From assembly GCA_003453555.1 (NCBI GenBank), contig DMLA01000192.1:1-11091 (forward strand): a DNA stretch of 11,091 nt, given 5' to 3'. The notes under the pieces were generated by a model. The model saw only the letters and a list, made by a program, of their open reading frames with translations, did no database searches and was not told the DNA's origin. This DNA comes from Chloroflexota bacterium. GTDB taxonomy: Bacteria; Chloroflexota; Anaerolineae; UBA7937. Numbering within the stretch: position 1 is the first letter of the stretch; each line of letters starts with the position of its first letter. The translations under genes and the position numbers were made by a program. Below are positions 1 through 5,793 of the stretch, piece by piece.

Positions 1-42
1 GATGACTAGGCTACTCTGCCTATGCTCTTCTTGCCACTCCAT
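1..42 (-). CDS. Possible 5' end of a further gene downstream of korC, cut by the window edge
   Basis: On the minus strand an ATG at 42-40 opens a frame of 14 codons (reading MEWQEEHRQSSLVI) that is still open at the window edge. It begins 38 bases after the korC stop, so it could be a fifth gene of the same operon. Fourteen codons are too few to recognise a family, and the only purine-rich stretch upstream (GGTGGGG) lies well over ten bases away, so the start is uncertain. No terminator hairpin is visible between korC and this point, which at least allows the operon to continue. Confidence 0.2.
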   Translation of the reverse strand, partial: MEWQEEHRQSSLVI

Positions 43-80
43 CGTTTTGAGTTAATCCCCACCGATTACCGGCTTCGTCG

Positions 81-656
81 TCAGGTCTTGATAGAGCGCT
101 CTCTCTTATCAGCGGCCAGTCGCTTCCCATACTCGTAGCCTTGCTCAAAGGCCTGGAGGTTTAGATCTTCCGTCCCCTTCGGCACCAAGGAGAGGATAGA
201 GCGTTTCACAGCCTCGGCCGAGATGGCTCCCGTGAGCGCGGTGAAAGAACCCAACATCACTATATTGGCTACGATCCTGCGCCCTACCTCCTCCGCCAGT
301 CGGGTGGCCGGGATGGCGAAAACATCTCTCTTCTTCGAGCGTCTAGGCAGAACAGGCACTAGATCGGTATCCACTAAAAGCATCCCCCCCTCGGCCAGTT
401 CGCTAGCGTACCTATCATACGCCTCCTGAGACATCGCCACCATCACCTGAGGTTTGATGACCAGAGGATGGAGGATCTCCTCCTCGGATATGACCAGGTC
501 AGCGCTGCAAGCCCCTCCCCGGGACTCGGGCCCATAACTTTGGGTGAGGACGGCGTTTTTTTGGTCGAAGAGCACAGCAGCCTGACCGATGATCTGGCCA
601 GCCAGAATGATCCCCTGTCCACCGAAGCCCGCTAACTTGACCTCCAGCCGTTTCAT
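81..656 (-). CDS. korC: 2-oxoacid:ferredoxin oxidoreductase, gamma subunit (KorC type)
   Basis: A 191-residue protein of the pyruvate/ketoisovalerate oxidoreductase gamma (catalytic gamma) domain family, usual length for a stand-alone gamma subunit. It carries the N-terminal glycine-rich motif GFGGQG (residues 10-15) and the family signature YGPESRGG (41-48). In four-subunit 2-oxoacid:ferredoxin oxidoreductases the gamma chain packs against alpha and beta and helps form the coenzyme A-binding side of the cytoplasmic complex that converts a 2-oxoacid plus CoA into acyl-CoA, CO2 and reduced ferredoxin, or the reverse. Its ATG overlaps the korB stop by 4 bases (ATGA), so translation is probably coupled. 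It is the last clearly recognisable gene of the korDABC operon. Family assignment is firm; the exact substrate is inferred from korA and korB. Confidence 0.9.
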   Translation of the reverse strand: MKRLEVKLAGFGGQGIILAGQIIGQAAVLFDQKNAVLTQSYGPESRGGACSADLVISEEEILHPLVIKPQVMVAMSQEAYDRYASELAEGGMLLVDTDLVPVLPRRSKKRDVFAIPATRLAEEVGRRIVANIVMLGSFTALTGAISAEAVKRSILSLVPKGTEDLNLQAFEQGYEYGKRLAADKRERSIKT

Positions 657-1504
657 GAAGGCTCTCCCTCCATTCTCGCCTGAATCTCCCGTTGGAAGTC
701 CAGGTAGGTAGGTTTCTCGATATCGATGAACTTACCCACGATTATCTTGCCCCCCAAGTCTATATCCACCTTTCGGGGATCCAAGCCATGGACGATCTCT
801 GAGGACTCCCGGTAGAATTTCATCATATCCAACCCCTCGCCCAATCTGTTCATCCGGTCGAAGTAGGTGGGGCAAGGGGAGATCACCTCCACGAAACTGA
901 ACCCCTCTTTAAGGAGCGCCTCGGTAAGAGAGCGTTCCAGCCGTCGCACATGCAGGGTGGTCCAGCGGGCGACATAGACCGCCCCGCTGGCGGCGGCCAA
1001 GTAGGGAAGATTAAAAGGATGCTCGCTATTACCATAGGGCGAGGTAGCCGTCTTGGCCATCGCCGGGGTGGTGGGGCCAACCTGTCCCCCGGTCATCCCA
1101 TAGTTAAAGTTATTAACACAGACGACGGTCATATCGATATTGCGCCGGGCAGCATGGATGAAATGATTACCCCCGATGGCGATGAGATCCCCATCACCGC
1201 TGAAGATCACCACCTTCAGTTCCGGATTAGCCAGTCTCAGTCCCGTAGCAAAGGGGATGGCCCGACCGTGGGTGGTGTGAAAGGAGTCGAGTCTAATATA
1301 CCCTGCCGCCCTGCCCGTGCAACCTATGCCGGATACGATGACCACTTTATCCAAGGGGAGTCCTGACTTCTCCAGGGCGCCGATGAAGCAGTTGAGGGCC
1401 GTCCCTATCCCGCACCCCGAACACCAGATATGAGGCAGCCTCTCCTCCCGTAAGAGACTTTCCCGAGGGTGCTTAGGGGGTACCACTGTAGGCCTTTGAC
1501 TCAT
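653..1504 (-). CDS. korB: 2-oxoacid:ferredoxin oxidoreductase, beta subunit (KorB type, thiamine diphosphate-binding)
   Basis: A 283-residue TPP-binding beta subunit. Visible features are an N-terminal WCSGCGIG segment (27-34; cysteines 28 and 31), a diphosphate/magnesium-binding GDGD (103-106) and the NN pair (131-132) that completes the GDG-x(about 26)-NN thiamine diphosphate motif, followed by YGMTGGQ and PTTP typical of KorB and VorB. It binds TPP at the alpha-beta interface and performs oxidative decarboxylation, or reductive carboxylation, of a 2-oxoacid. It has no ferredoxin domain of its own, consistent with electrons leaving through the separate KorD. ATGA overlaps join it to korA upstream and korC downstream. 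2-Oxoglutarate is my preferred substrate by overall resemblance; a branched-chain or other 2-oxoacid cannot be excluded from sequence reading alone. Confidence 0.92.
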   Translation of the reverse strand: MSQRPTVVPPKHPRESLLREERLPHIWCSGCGIGTALNCFIGALEKSGLPLDKVVIVSGIGCTGRAAGYIRLDSFHTTHGRAIPFATGLRLANPELKVVIFSGDGDLIAIGGNHFIHAARRNIDMTVVCVNNFNYGMTGGQVGPTTPAMAKTATSPYGNSEHPFNLPYLAAASGAVYVARWTTLHVRRLERSLTEALLKEGFSFVEVISPCPTYFDRMNRLGEGLDMMKFYRESSEIVHGLDPRKVDIDLGGKIIVGKFIDIEKPTYLDFQREIQARMEGEPS

Positions 1505-2643
1505 CTCGCTGCCTTTCTGATAGCCTTCAATATATCCTCAGGCTCATAAAGACCTCCGCCCATGTGGTTAACGGGGATAACCTCCGCTCTTCCGCAGGCG
1601 GCACGTTCCACTTCCAGGGCTATCTGTCCATAGTTTATCTCGGGCACGACGAAAGCCTTCACCTTACTAGCCACCTCCCTTATCCTCTCCTCGGGAAAGG
1701 GCCAAACGGTCAACAATTTCAACATCCCCGCCTTTATCCCCTCTCTTCTGGCCAACTCGACCGCCCAGAGACCCACCCGTGCCGAGATCCCGTAGGAACA
1801 GACTATCACCTCCGCCCCCTCTACACCCTTCTCTTCCAACATGATGATATCTTTCTTGTGGCCTCGGATCTTCTCCACCAAGCGGCGTACCAACCTCTCC
1901 TGGGTGACCTCATCGGTGGCCGGATACCCTCGCTCATCATGGGTGAGGCCCGTGACATGGATATGGTAACCCTCTCCCGCGTTAGCCATGGGAGGGATCA
2001 AATCCTCACCGGGTTGGAAGGAAGAGTGGTCACCAGGGGGGAAGTTTGGCTTGCGCCGAGGGAAGTAGGGGACCTCTTCAGGGATGACCACCCGCTCGGT
2101 CATATGTCCCACTATCTCGTCAGCCATTACCAATACCGGGGTGCGGTACTTCTCAGCCAAGTTGAAGGCCCTCACGGTGAGATCAAAGAACTCTTGAGGG
2201 GAGGTGGGAGAGAGGGCGATGATCTCGTAGACGCCGTGAGTGCCCCACCGCGCTTGCATCATGTCTCCCTGTCCCACCAGGGTAGGCAGCCCGGTAGAGG
2301 GGCCTCCCCTCTGCACGTTGACCAGAACACAGGGCGTCTCGGTCATGATCCCCAACCCCAGGTTCTCCATCATCAGGCTGAAGCCGGGGCCTGAGGTGGC
2401 GGTCATGGCTCGGAGGCCGCCCCAGGAGGCTCCCAAAACGGCGTTCATGGAGGCTATCTCATCTTCCATCTGGATGTAGACGCCACCCACCCGGGGCATC
2501 CGTTCCGCCATCCGCTCCGCTATCTCCGTGGCCGGGGTAATAGGGTAGCCAGCAAAAAAGCGACAGCCGGCAGAGAGAGCACCCTCGGCGCAAGCGATGT
2601 CGCCACTCATGAAGAACTCCCCCCTCAGGATCCCTTCACTCAT
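1501..2643 (-). CDS. korA: 2-oxoacid:ferredoxin oxidoreductase, alpha subunit (probable 2-oxoglutarate synthase KorA)
   Basis: The alpha subunit pairs with KorB around thiamine diphosphate. Numbered from the start used here (380 residues), it shows AGYPITPATE (31-40), the conserved glutamate region QMEDE (58-62), TSGPG (83-87) and RGGPSTGLPT (112-121), all hallmarks of KorA-type subunits, then the C-terminal transketolase-like domain with a VPEINYGQ segment. An upstream ATG at 2664 would add seven residues but has no Shine-Dalgarno site. The ATG at 2643 has GGGAGG about 12 bases upstream and overlaps the korD stop (ATGAGTGA), the usual arrangement here, so I chose it. The complex would feed succinyl-CoA plus CO2 to 2-oxoglutarate in a reductive TCA branch, or run oxidatively and reduce ferredoxin. 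Direction and exact substrate are not readable. Confidence 0.9.
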   Translation of the reverse strand: MSEGILRGEFFMSGDIACAEGALSAGCRFFAGYPITPATEIAERMAERMPRVGGVYIQMEDEIASMNAVLGASWGGLRAMTATSGPGFSLMMENLGLGIMTETPCVLVNVQRGGPSTGLPTLVGQGDMMQARWGTHGVYEIIALSPTSPQEFFDLTVRAFNLAEKYRTPVLVMADEIVGHMTERVVIPEEVPYFPRRKPNFPPGDHSSFQPGEDLIPPMANAGEGYHIHVTGLTHDERGYPATDEVTQERLVRRLVEKIRGHKKDIIMLEEKGVEGAEVIVCSYGISARVGLWAVELARREGIKAGMLKLLTVWPFPEERIREVASKVKAFVVPEINYGQIALEVERAACGRAEVIPVNHMGGGLYEPEDILKAIRKAAR

Positions 2644-2917
2644 GGGGCTCTTCTTCCCTCCCATCCCAAGGCAAGGAGTAGATAGCGAATTCGGGACAGA
2701 TCACCTCGCAAAGGCCACAATTGGTGCAAGCCTCCTCATTTTGGGGGTAAGGGGGGTGGTATCCTTTAGCGTTGACCCCCTCTGAAGCCACCAATACCCC
2801 CACCGGGCAAAACTCGATGCAGAAGTTGCACCCCTTACACCGCTCCTCTATGACATAAACCTTGCCCCGGGGGACCTTGATCCTCTCAACATCTAGAGGC
2901 TTTCTCCAGTACTTCAC
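2636..2917 (-). CDS. korD: Ferredoxin-like delta subunit of the 2-oxoacid oxidoreductase (KorD), two [4Fe-4S] clusters
   Basis: A 93-residue bacterial-type 2[4Fe-4S] ferredoxin. Both cluster motifs are complete: C27-x2-C30-x2-C33-x3-C37-P and C64-x2-C67-x2-C70-x3-C74-P, separated by 26 residues. It is the electron-exit subunit that passes electrons between the TPP site of KorAB and soluble ferredoxin. It is the first gene of the operon; the start is a GTG at 2917 with AGGAAG about 5 to 10 bases upstream. The coding region overlaps korA by 8 bases if korA starts at 2643. The mRNA leader is about 90 bases long if the promoter proposed at 3015-3043 is right, and contains a hairpin and an operator-like box. 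Confidence 0.9.
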   Translation of the reverse strand: MKYWRKPLDVERIKVPRGKVYVIEERCKGCNFCIEFCPVGVLVASEGVNAKGYHPPYPQNEEACTNCGLCEVICPEFAIYSLPWDGREEEPHE

Positions 2918-2938
2918 CTTTTCTTCCTAGAAGAATAA

Positions 2939-2958
2939 GCCAGGTATGTCACCCTGGC
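2939..2958 (-). promoter_or_regulatory. Small hairpin in the korD leader
   Basis: GCCAGG (2939-2944) pairs perfectly with CCTGGC (2953-2958) around an 8-base loop. On the kor transcript this lies about 22 bases upstream of the GTG start, just before the ribosome binding site. It may be a leader structure affecting translation or only chance; no U-tract follows it, so it is not a terminator. Confidence 0.3.
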
Positions 2959-2986
2959 GAGATTAGGCTCATCTGGTTGTAAGCCT

Positions 2987-3001
2987 TGATGATAATGATA
3001 G
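2987..3001 (-). promoter_or_regulatory. Operator-like box downstream of the kor promoter
   Basis: Read in the direction of kor transcription the box is CTATCATTATCATCA. It matches the Fur-like box at the ZIP promoter (TTATCATAATTATCA) at 12 of 15 positions, and begins 13 bases past the proposed -10 hexamer, against 14 bases at ZIP. It matches the classical Fur consensus at only 10 of 14 positions, so regulator identity is open. AT-rich sequence makes chance resemblance possible. Confidence 0.3.
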
Positions 3002-3014
3002 CGTTCACTTAGAT

Positions 3015-3043
3015 ATTTTACCATCGCTGTCCACTTTTGACAA
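3015..3043 (-). promoter_or_regulatory. Probable sigma70-type promoter of korDABC
   Basis: On the minus strand TTGTCA (3043-3038, 5 of 6 to consensus) and TAAAAT (3020-3015, 5 of 6) are separated by exactly 17 bases. Transcription would start near 3008, giving a leader of about 90 bases. The -35 hexamer overlaps that of the divergent plus-strand promoter. Confidence 0.6.
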
Positions 3044-3065
3044 CCCCTCATCGCTCCTCTAGAAT
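3037..3065 (+). promoter_or_regulatory. Probable sigma70-type promoter of the Ldh2-family dehydrogenase gene
   Basis: TTGACA (3037-3042, perfect -35) and TAGAAT (3060-3065, 5 of 6) have a 17-base spacer. Transcription would begin near 3072, very close to the strong Shine-Dalgarno AAGGAGG at 3077-3083. The -35 overlaps the kor -35 on the other strand by five bases, so polymerase binding in the two directions should be mutually exclusive. Confidence 0.7.
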
Positions 3066-3091
3066 TAATTTCAGGTAAGGAGGAGGTTGCC

Positions 3092-4207
3092 ATGAAAGAG
3101 CCGAGGGTTGGAGCAGAAACCCTGCGCCACTTTTGCCAGCAGGTTTTTGAGAGACTGGGGGTTCCCGAGGAAGACGCGGCCATCACGGCTGATCTCTTAG
3201 TGGCCGCCGACCTTAGAGGGATCGACTCCCATGGAGTTGCGCACTTGAAACGGTATGTAGATGGTCTACGGACTGGGGTGATGATAGCCAACCCTAGAGT
3301 CCAGCTGATAAAAGAGACCTTTTCCACCGCTCTCATCGACGGGGGAGGGGGTCTGGGCCAGCCGATAGGGGTGCAAGCCATGAGGCTGGCTATCGAGAAA
3401 GCCAGGGAAGGGGGAGCCGGTTTCGTCGCCGTCCGGAACTCCAACCATTACGGCATCGCTGGATACTACGCTATCATGGCTCTGGCCTCCGATTGTATAG
3501 GGATCTCCATGACCAACGCTTCTCCCCTGGTAGTACCCACCTTTGGGAGGGAGGCTATCTTAGGCACAAACCCCATCAGCGTCGCTGCACCCGCTGGCCA
3601 AGAGCGACCCTTCGTCTTGGACATGGCTACTAGCGTAGTCCCCCGCGGGAAACTGGAACTCTACCATCGCCTGGCGAAACCCCTCCTTAAGGGCTGGGCC
3701 GTTGATGAAAGAGGGAACACAACTACTGACATAGGAGCGATCCTGAAGAACCTAAGCGAGCGGTTAGGAGGGGGGATCCTCCCCCTGGGTGGAGAAGGAG
3801 AGGAACTGGGTGGGCATAAGGGGTACGGCCTGGCACTGATGGTGGATATCCTGAGCGGCGTCTTAGGGGGCGCAGGCTACGCCCATAGAGTGCACCCCAA
3901 AGGAGAAGGGGGCAAAATGAAGCCAGGCAACGTAGGCCATTTCTTCGGGGCCCTGCTGATAGAAGCCTTCCGGCCCTTGGACGAGTTCAAGACGACCATG
4001 GATGATCTCATCCGACGCCTCAAAGGCTCGGCAAAAGCCGAGGGAGAGAGTCGCATCTATATCCATGGGGAGAAAGAATGGGAGATGGAAGAGGAGAGGA
4101 GAAAGCGTGGCATACCCCTACATCCCCAAGTATTAACCACGATGGAGCAGATAGCCGAGGAGTTGAACCTCCCTCTTATTCTTGACAACCCCTCGAAAGT
4201 GTGTTAA
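3092..4207 (+). CDS. Ldh2/MdhL-family NAD(P)-dependent malate/L-lactate dehydrogenase
   Basis: A 371-residue cytoplasmic oxidoreductase of the Ldh2 (YlbC/ComC/YiaK) superfamily, which is unrelated to classical Rossmann-fold malate dehydrogenases. Visible signatures are RGIDSHG (42-48) with the catalytic histidine H47, the NSNHYG segment of the nucleotide-binding region, FVLDMATSVVPRGK, GWAVDERGN with TTD, and a GGHKGYGLALMVDILSG block near residue 240. Members interconvert 2-hydroxyacids and 2-oxoacids: malate/oxaloacetate, lactate/pyruvate, sulfolactate and ureidoglycolate are known substrates, and the sequence does not decide among them. Length is at the upper end of the family. The ATG at 3092 follows AAGGAGG with 8 bases spacing. 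It is transcribed divergently from korDABC, which makes a TCA-type malate/oxaloacetate role attractive, though that is inference. The ZIP promoter lies across its last codons. Confidence 0.85.
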   Translation: MKEPRVGAETLRHFCQQVFERLGVPEEDAAITADLLVAADLRGIDSHGVAHLKRYVDGLRTGVMIANPRVQLIKETFSTALIDGGGGLGQPIGVQAMRLAIEKAREGGAGFVAVRNSNHYGIAGYYAIMALASDCIGISMTNASPLVVPTFGREAILGTNPISVAAPAGQERPFVLDMATSVVPRGKLELYHRLAKPLLKGWAVDERGNTTTDIGAILKNLSERLGGGILPLGGEGEELGGHKGYGLALMVDILSGVLGGAGYAHRVHPKGEGGKMKPGNVGHFFGALLIEAFRPLDEFKTTMDDLIRRLKGSAKAEGESRIYIHGEKEWEMEEERRKRGIPLHPQVLTTMEQIAEELNLPLILDNPSKVC

Positions 4208-4210
4208 CAT
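4182..4210 (+). promoter_or_regulatory. Probable promoter of the ZIP transporter gene
   Basis: TTGACA (4182-4187) and TAACAT (4205-4210, 4 of 6) have a 17-base spacer; the -10 overlaps the stop codon of the preceding dehydrogenase gene. The first 13 bases, TTGACAACCCCTC, are identical to those of the promoter at 3037. Transcription would begin near 4217. Confidence 0.5.
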
Positions 4211-4224
4211 AATATTAGTAATAG

Positions 4225-4239
4225 TTATCATAATTATCA
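4225..4239 (+). promoter_or_regulatory. Fur-family-like operator at the ZIP transporter start site
   Basis: TTATCATAATTATCA matches the known Fur box TGATAATnATTATCA at 12 of 14 informative positions; the right half (ATTATCA) is perfect. It sits about 8 to 22 bases past the predicted transcription start, a position where a bound repressor would block initiation or clearance. A metal-responsive repressor (Fur, Zur or relative) would make sense for a metal transporter, but which one is not readable. The surrounding sequence is AT-rich, which raises the chance of accidental similarity. Confidence 0.45.
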
Positions 4240-4258
4240 GTATCTCTAAAGAACAGGA

Positions 4259-5017
4259 ATGGGTCATCTCTGGAACGCAACCATTTACAGCAGCTTCGCC
4301 GGGCTAGCCACCCTAGTCGGCATCTACTTGGTCCTGATGAAGGAAGCGTGGGTCCGGCGGGGGTCTATCTACCTCATCAGTTTCGCCTCTGGAGCACTGC
4401 TCTCGGCCGCTCTCCTCGATATCCTGCCCGAATCCCTGGAGTTAAACAGCAGCGCCTCACTATATGTCCTTTTGAGTTTCGTCGCCTTCTATATCTTGGA
4501 ACAGAACCTAGTCCTCCATGCCAGCCATGAGGATCTGGAATGTTGTGGGGACGAGGGGAGACACCGACTCCACTCCCTGGGAGTCATCTCCTTTCTGGGG
4601 ATCGGCTTCCACTCTCTACTCGATGGGGTGATCATCGGGGCCGGTTTCCTAGAAAGCACAACTATCGGGCTCGTCGCTACTATCGGCGTCATCTCTCACG
4701 AATTGCCGGAGGGACTCTCCATCATGGGCCTTCTCTTCCACGCAGGGTTCTCTCGAAACAGGGGGCTTATCTACTCCATCATCGTAGCCCTGGCCACCCC
4801 AGTGGGAGCCGTGGCCTCCTCCCTGCTCCTTCAGGGGATCGAACCTAACCTCTTGGGAGCCCTCCTGGGCGCTGCCGCAGGCTCATTTTTATATATCGCC
4901 GCCTCGGACCTCATCCCCCAGACGCGCGAACATCGTAGCCCTTACATCATCCCTTTGGTCGTAGCCGGGATGTTCACCTTATTCGCCTTGGGATTAGTTC
5001 TCAAGCAAATGGACTAA
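4259..5017 (+). CDS. ZIP-family divalent metal transporter
   Basis: A 252-residue integral membrane protein with about eight hydrophobic segments. The two metal-site helices are clear: H118-SLLDG in TM4 and S-HELPEG (H147, E148, E151) in TM5, the binuclear metal centre of ZIP proteins (GufA/ZupT-like). Between TM3 and TM4 lies a variable cytoplasmic loop rich in histidine, cysteine and acidic residues (about 87-105, with H87, H90, C95, C96, H102 and H105), a typical metal-sensing loop. ZIP proteins move Zn, Fe, Mn or similar ions into the cytoplasm; selectivity cannot be told from this sequence. The ATG at 4259 has only a short AGGA immediately before it, an unusually close and weak ribosome binding site. 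The upstream Fur-like box suggests metal-controlled expression. Confidence 0.88.
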   Translation: MGHLWNATIYSSFAGLATLVGIYLVLMKEAWVRRGSIYLISFASGALLSAALLDILPESLELNSSASLYVLLSFVAFYILEQNLVLHASHEDLECCGDEGRHRLHSLGVISFLGIGFHSLLDGVIIGAGFLESTTIGLVATIGVISHELPEGLSIMGLLFHAGFSRNRGLIYSIIVALATPVGAVASSLLLQGIEPNLLGALLGAAAGSFLYIAASDLIPQTREHRSPYIIPLVVAGMFTLFALGLVLKQMD

Positions 5018-5098
5018 AAAGGTGGAAATGGATGGGAGCCCTAGCATGAAAGGGCGAATCATAGTTGAATAACATGATTATATAGTGGAAGGCGGGCG

Positions 5099-5545
5099 AT
5101 GAGAGAGAATAAAGGCGGGCTACCTCGATATAGACTGATCCTCAACCCCACAGACGGCTCAACGACTTCGGAACAGGCCACCGCCCACGCCATCTACCTA
5201 GCCAAAGAGACGGGCGCCGAACTCCTCGTCCTTCATGTGGTGGAGACAACCATCGTCTGGTACACCGGCACCCTTTATCAACAGATGGTGGATCGATTAC
5301 GCGAATTCGGAGATGGGGTTCTAAAGAAAGCGCTGAAGAGGGCTAAAGAGGAAGGCGTAGTGGCTCGCTCCATGATGATCGATGGCCACTCAGGAACGGT
5401 CATCGTCAGGGTGGCTGAACGAGAGGGAGCCGACCTGATCGTGATGGGAGCCTTGGGGCGAAGCATGGTGGAGAAGGTGCTCGTGGGTAGCATCTCCCAG
5501 TACGTGGTCCGCCACGCCCCTTGCGCCGTTTGCCTCGTAAAATAA
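5099..5545 (+). CDS. Universal stress protein, UspA family (ATP-binding type)
   Basis: A 148-residue single-domain Usp protein of normal length. The N-terminal strand ends in LNPTDGS with D19, where the family places an adenine-contacting aspartate, and the nucleotide motif G117-x2-G120-x9-G130-S131 is intact, so it should bind ATP like MJ0577-type Usps rather than being the non-binding UspA type. Usp proteins are cytoplasmic dimers linked to energy limitation and stress survival; the specific role is unknown. The start is supported by GGAAGG at 5087-5092, six bases before the ATG. It follows the ZIP gene after 81 bases in which I see no convincing terminator, so it may be co-transcribed with it. 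Family assignment is firm. Confidence 0.9.
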   Translation: MRENKGGLPRYRLILNPTDGSTTSEQATAHAIYLAKETGAELLVLHVVETTIVWYTGTLYQQMVDRLREFGDGVLKKALKRAKEEGVVARSMMIDGHSGTVIVRVAEREGADLIVMGALGRSMVEKVLVGSISQYVVRHAPCAVCLVK

Positions 5546-5652
5546 CCCTAGTTGATCAAGCCCCCTCGTGCCATCAACCTTCTCACAGCGAGAATCCACA
5601 CCAGGGTCTATGATTTAGATGCCTAATTGATGACACCTACTAGGAAAGGCAA

Positions 5653-5736
5653 GGGGCGGCGTGGTTGGCAACGGCGAGAAAAAGTGGTGGGCTGATGCTC
5701 ACCACGCTAGATGGGTGAGCCACTTTCCGCCGCCCT
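5653..5736 (+). ncRNA. Strongly structured intergenic segment with two mutually exclusive hairpins (candidate cis-regulatory RNA)
   Basis: The segment is closed by a 9-bp helix: GGGGCGGCG (5653-5661) pairs with CGCCGCCCT (5728-5736), one G-U pair. Inside, two alternative folds compete. Fold A is a perfect 9-bp hairpin, 5684-5692 with 5697-5705, with a TGAT tetraloop and one G-U pair. Fold B pairs GCTCACC (5697-5703) with GGTGAGC (5714-5720), stacked on AAAGTG (5681-5686) with CACTTT (5721-5726). Bases 5697-5703 take part in both, so the folds exclude each other. A 19-base purine-rich stretch (5662-5680) stays unpaired. The element ends 57 bases before the DUF364 start and does not cover its Shine-Dalgarno site. 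It matches no riboswitch I recognise. The rest of the gap (5546-5652 and 5737-5793) shows nothing I can name. Confidence 0.4.
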
Positions 5737-5793
5737 GTACGCTTTTGCAGGACAACGTTTCTCACGGCCTTCTACATGACAAGGAGAGCAAGG

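Noticed and set aside
1564..2394. 276-codon open frame on the plus strand opposite korA
   Set aside because: It is antisense to a well-supported gene, its translation resembles no family I know, and long shadow frames are common in GC-rich codon usage.
2644..2664. korA starting at the ATG at 2664
   Set aside because: There is no Shine-Dalgarno site upstream of it. The ATG at 2643 has GGGAGG upstream and overlaps the korD stop like the other junctions of the operon.
5028..5072. Fourteen-codon reading frame with an AGGTGG before its ATG, between the ZIP and usp genes
   Set aside because: Too short to recognise, no family features and no regulatory codon run such as a leader peptide would have. 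It may be chance.
5551..5578. GTTGAT/ATCAAC inverted repeat just after usp as a terminator
   Set aside because: Only six pairs around a 16-base loop and no T-tract after it; not convincing.
5692..5730. CTGATG followed by a stem, reminiscent of a hammerhead ribozyme core
   Set aside because: The required GAAA and the third stem with a UH cleavage site are missing; the CTGATG overlaps the hairpin A loop.
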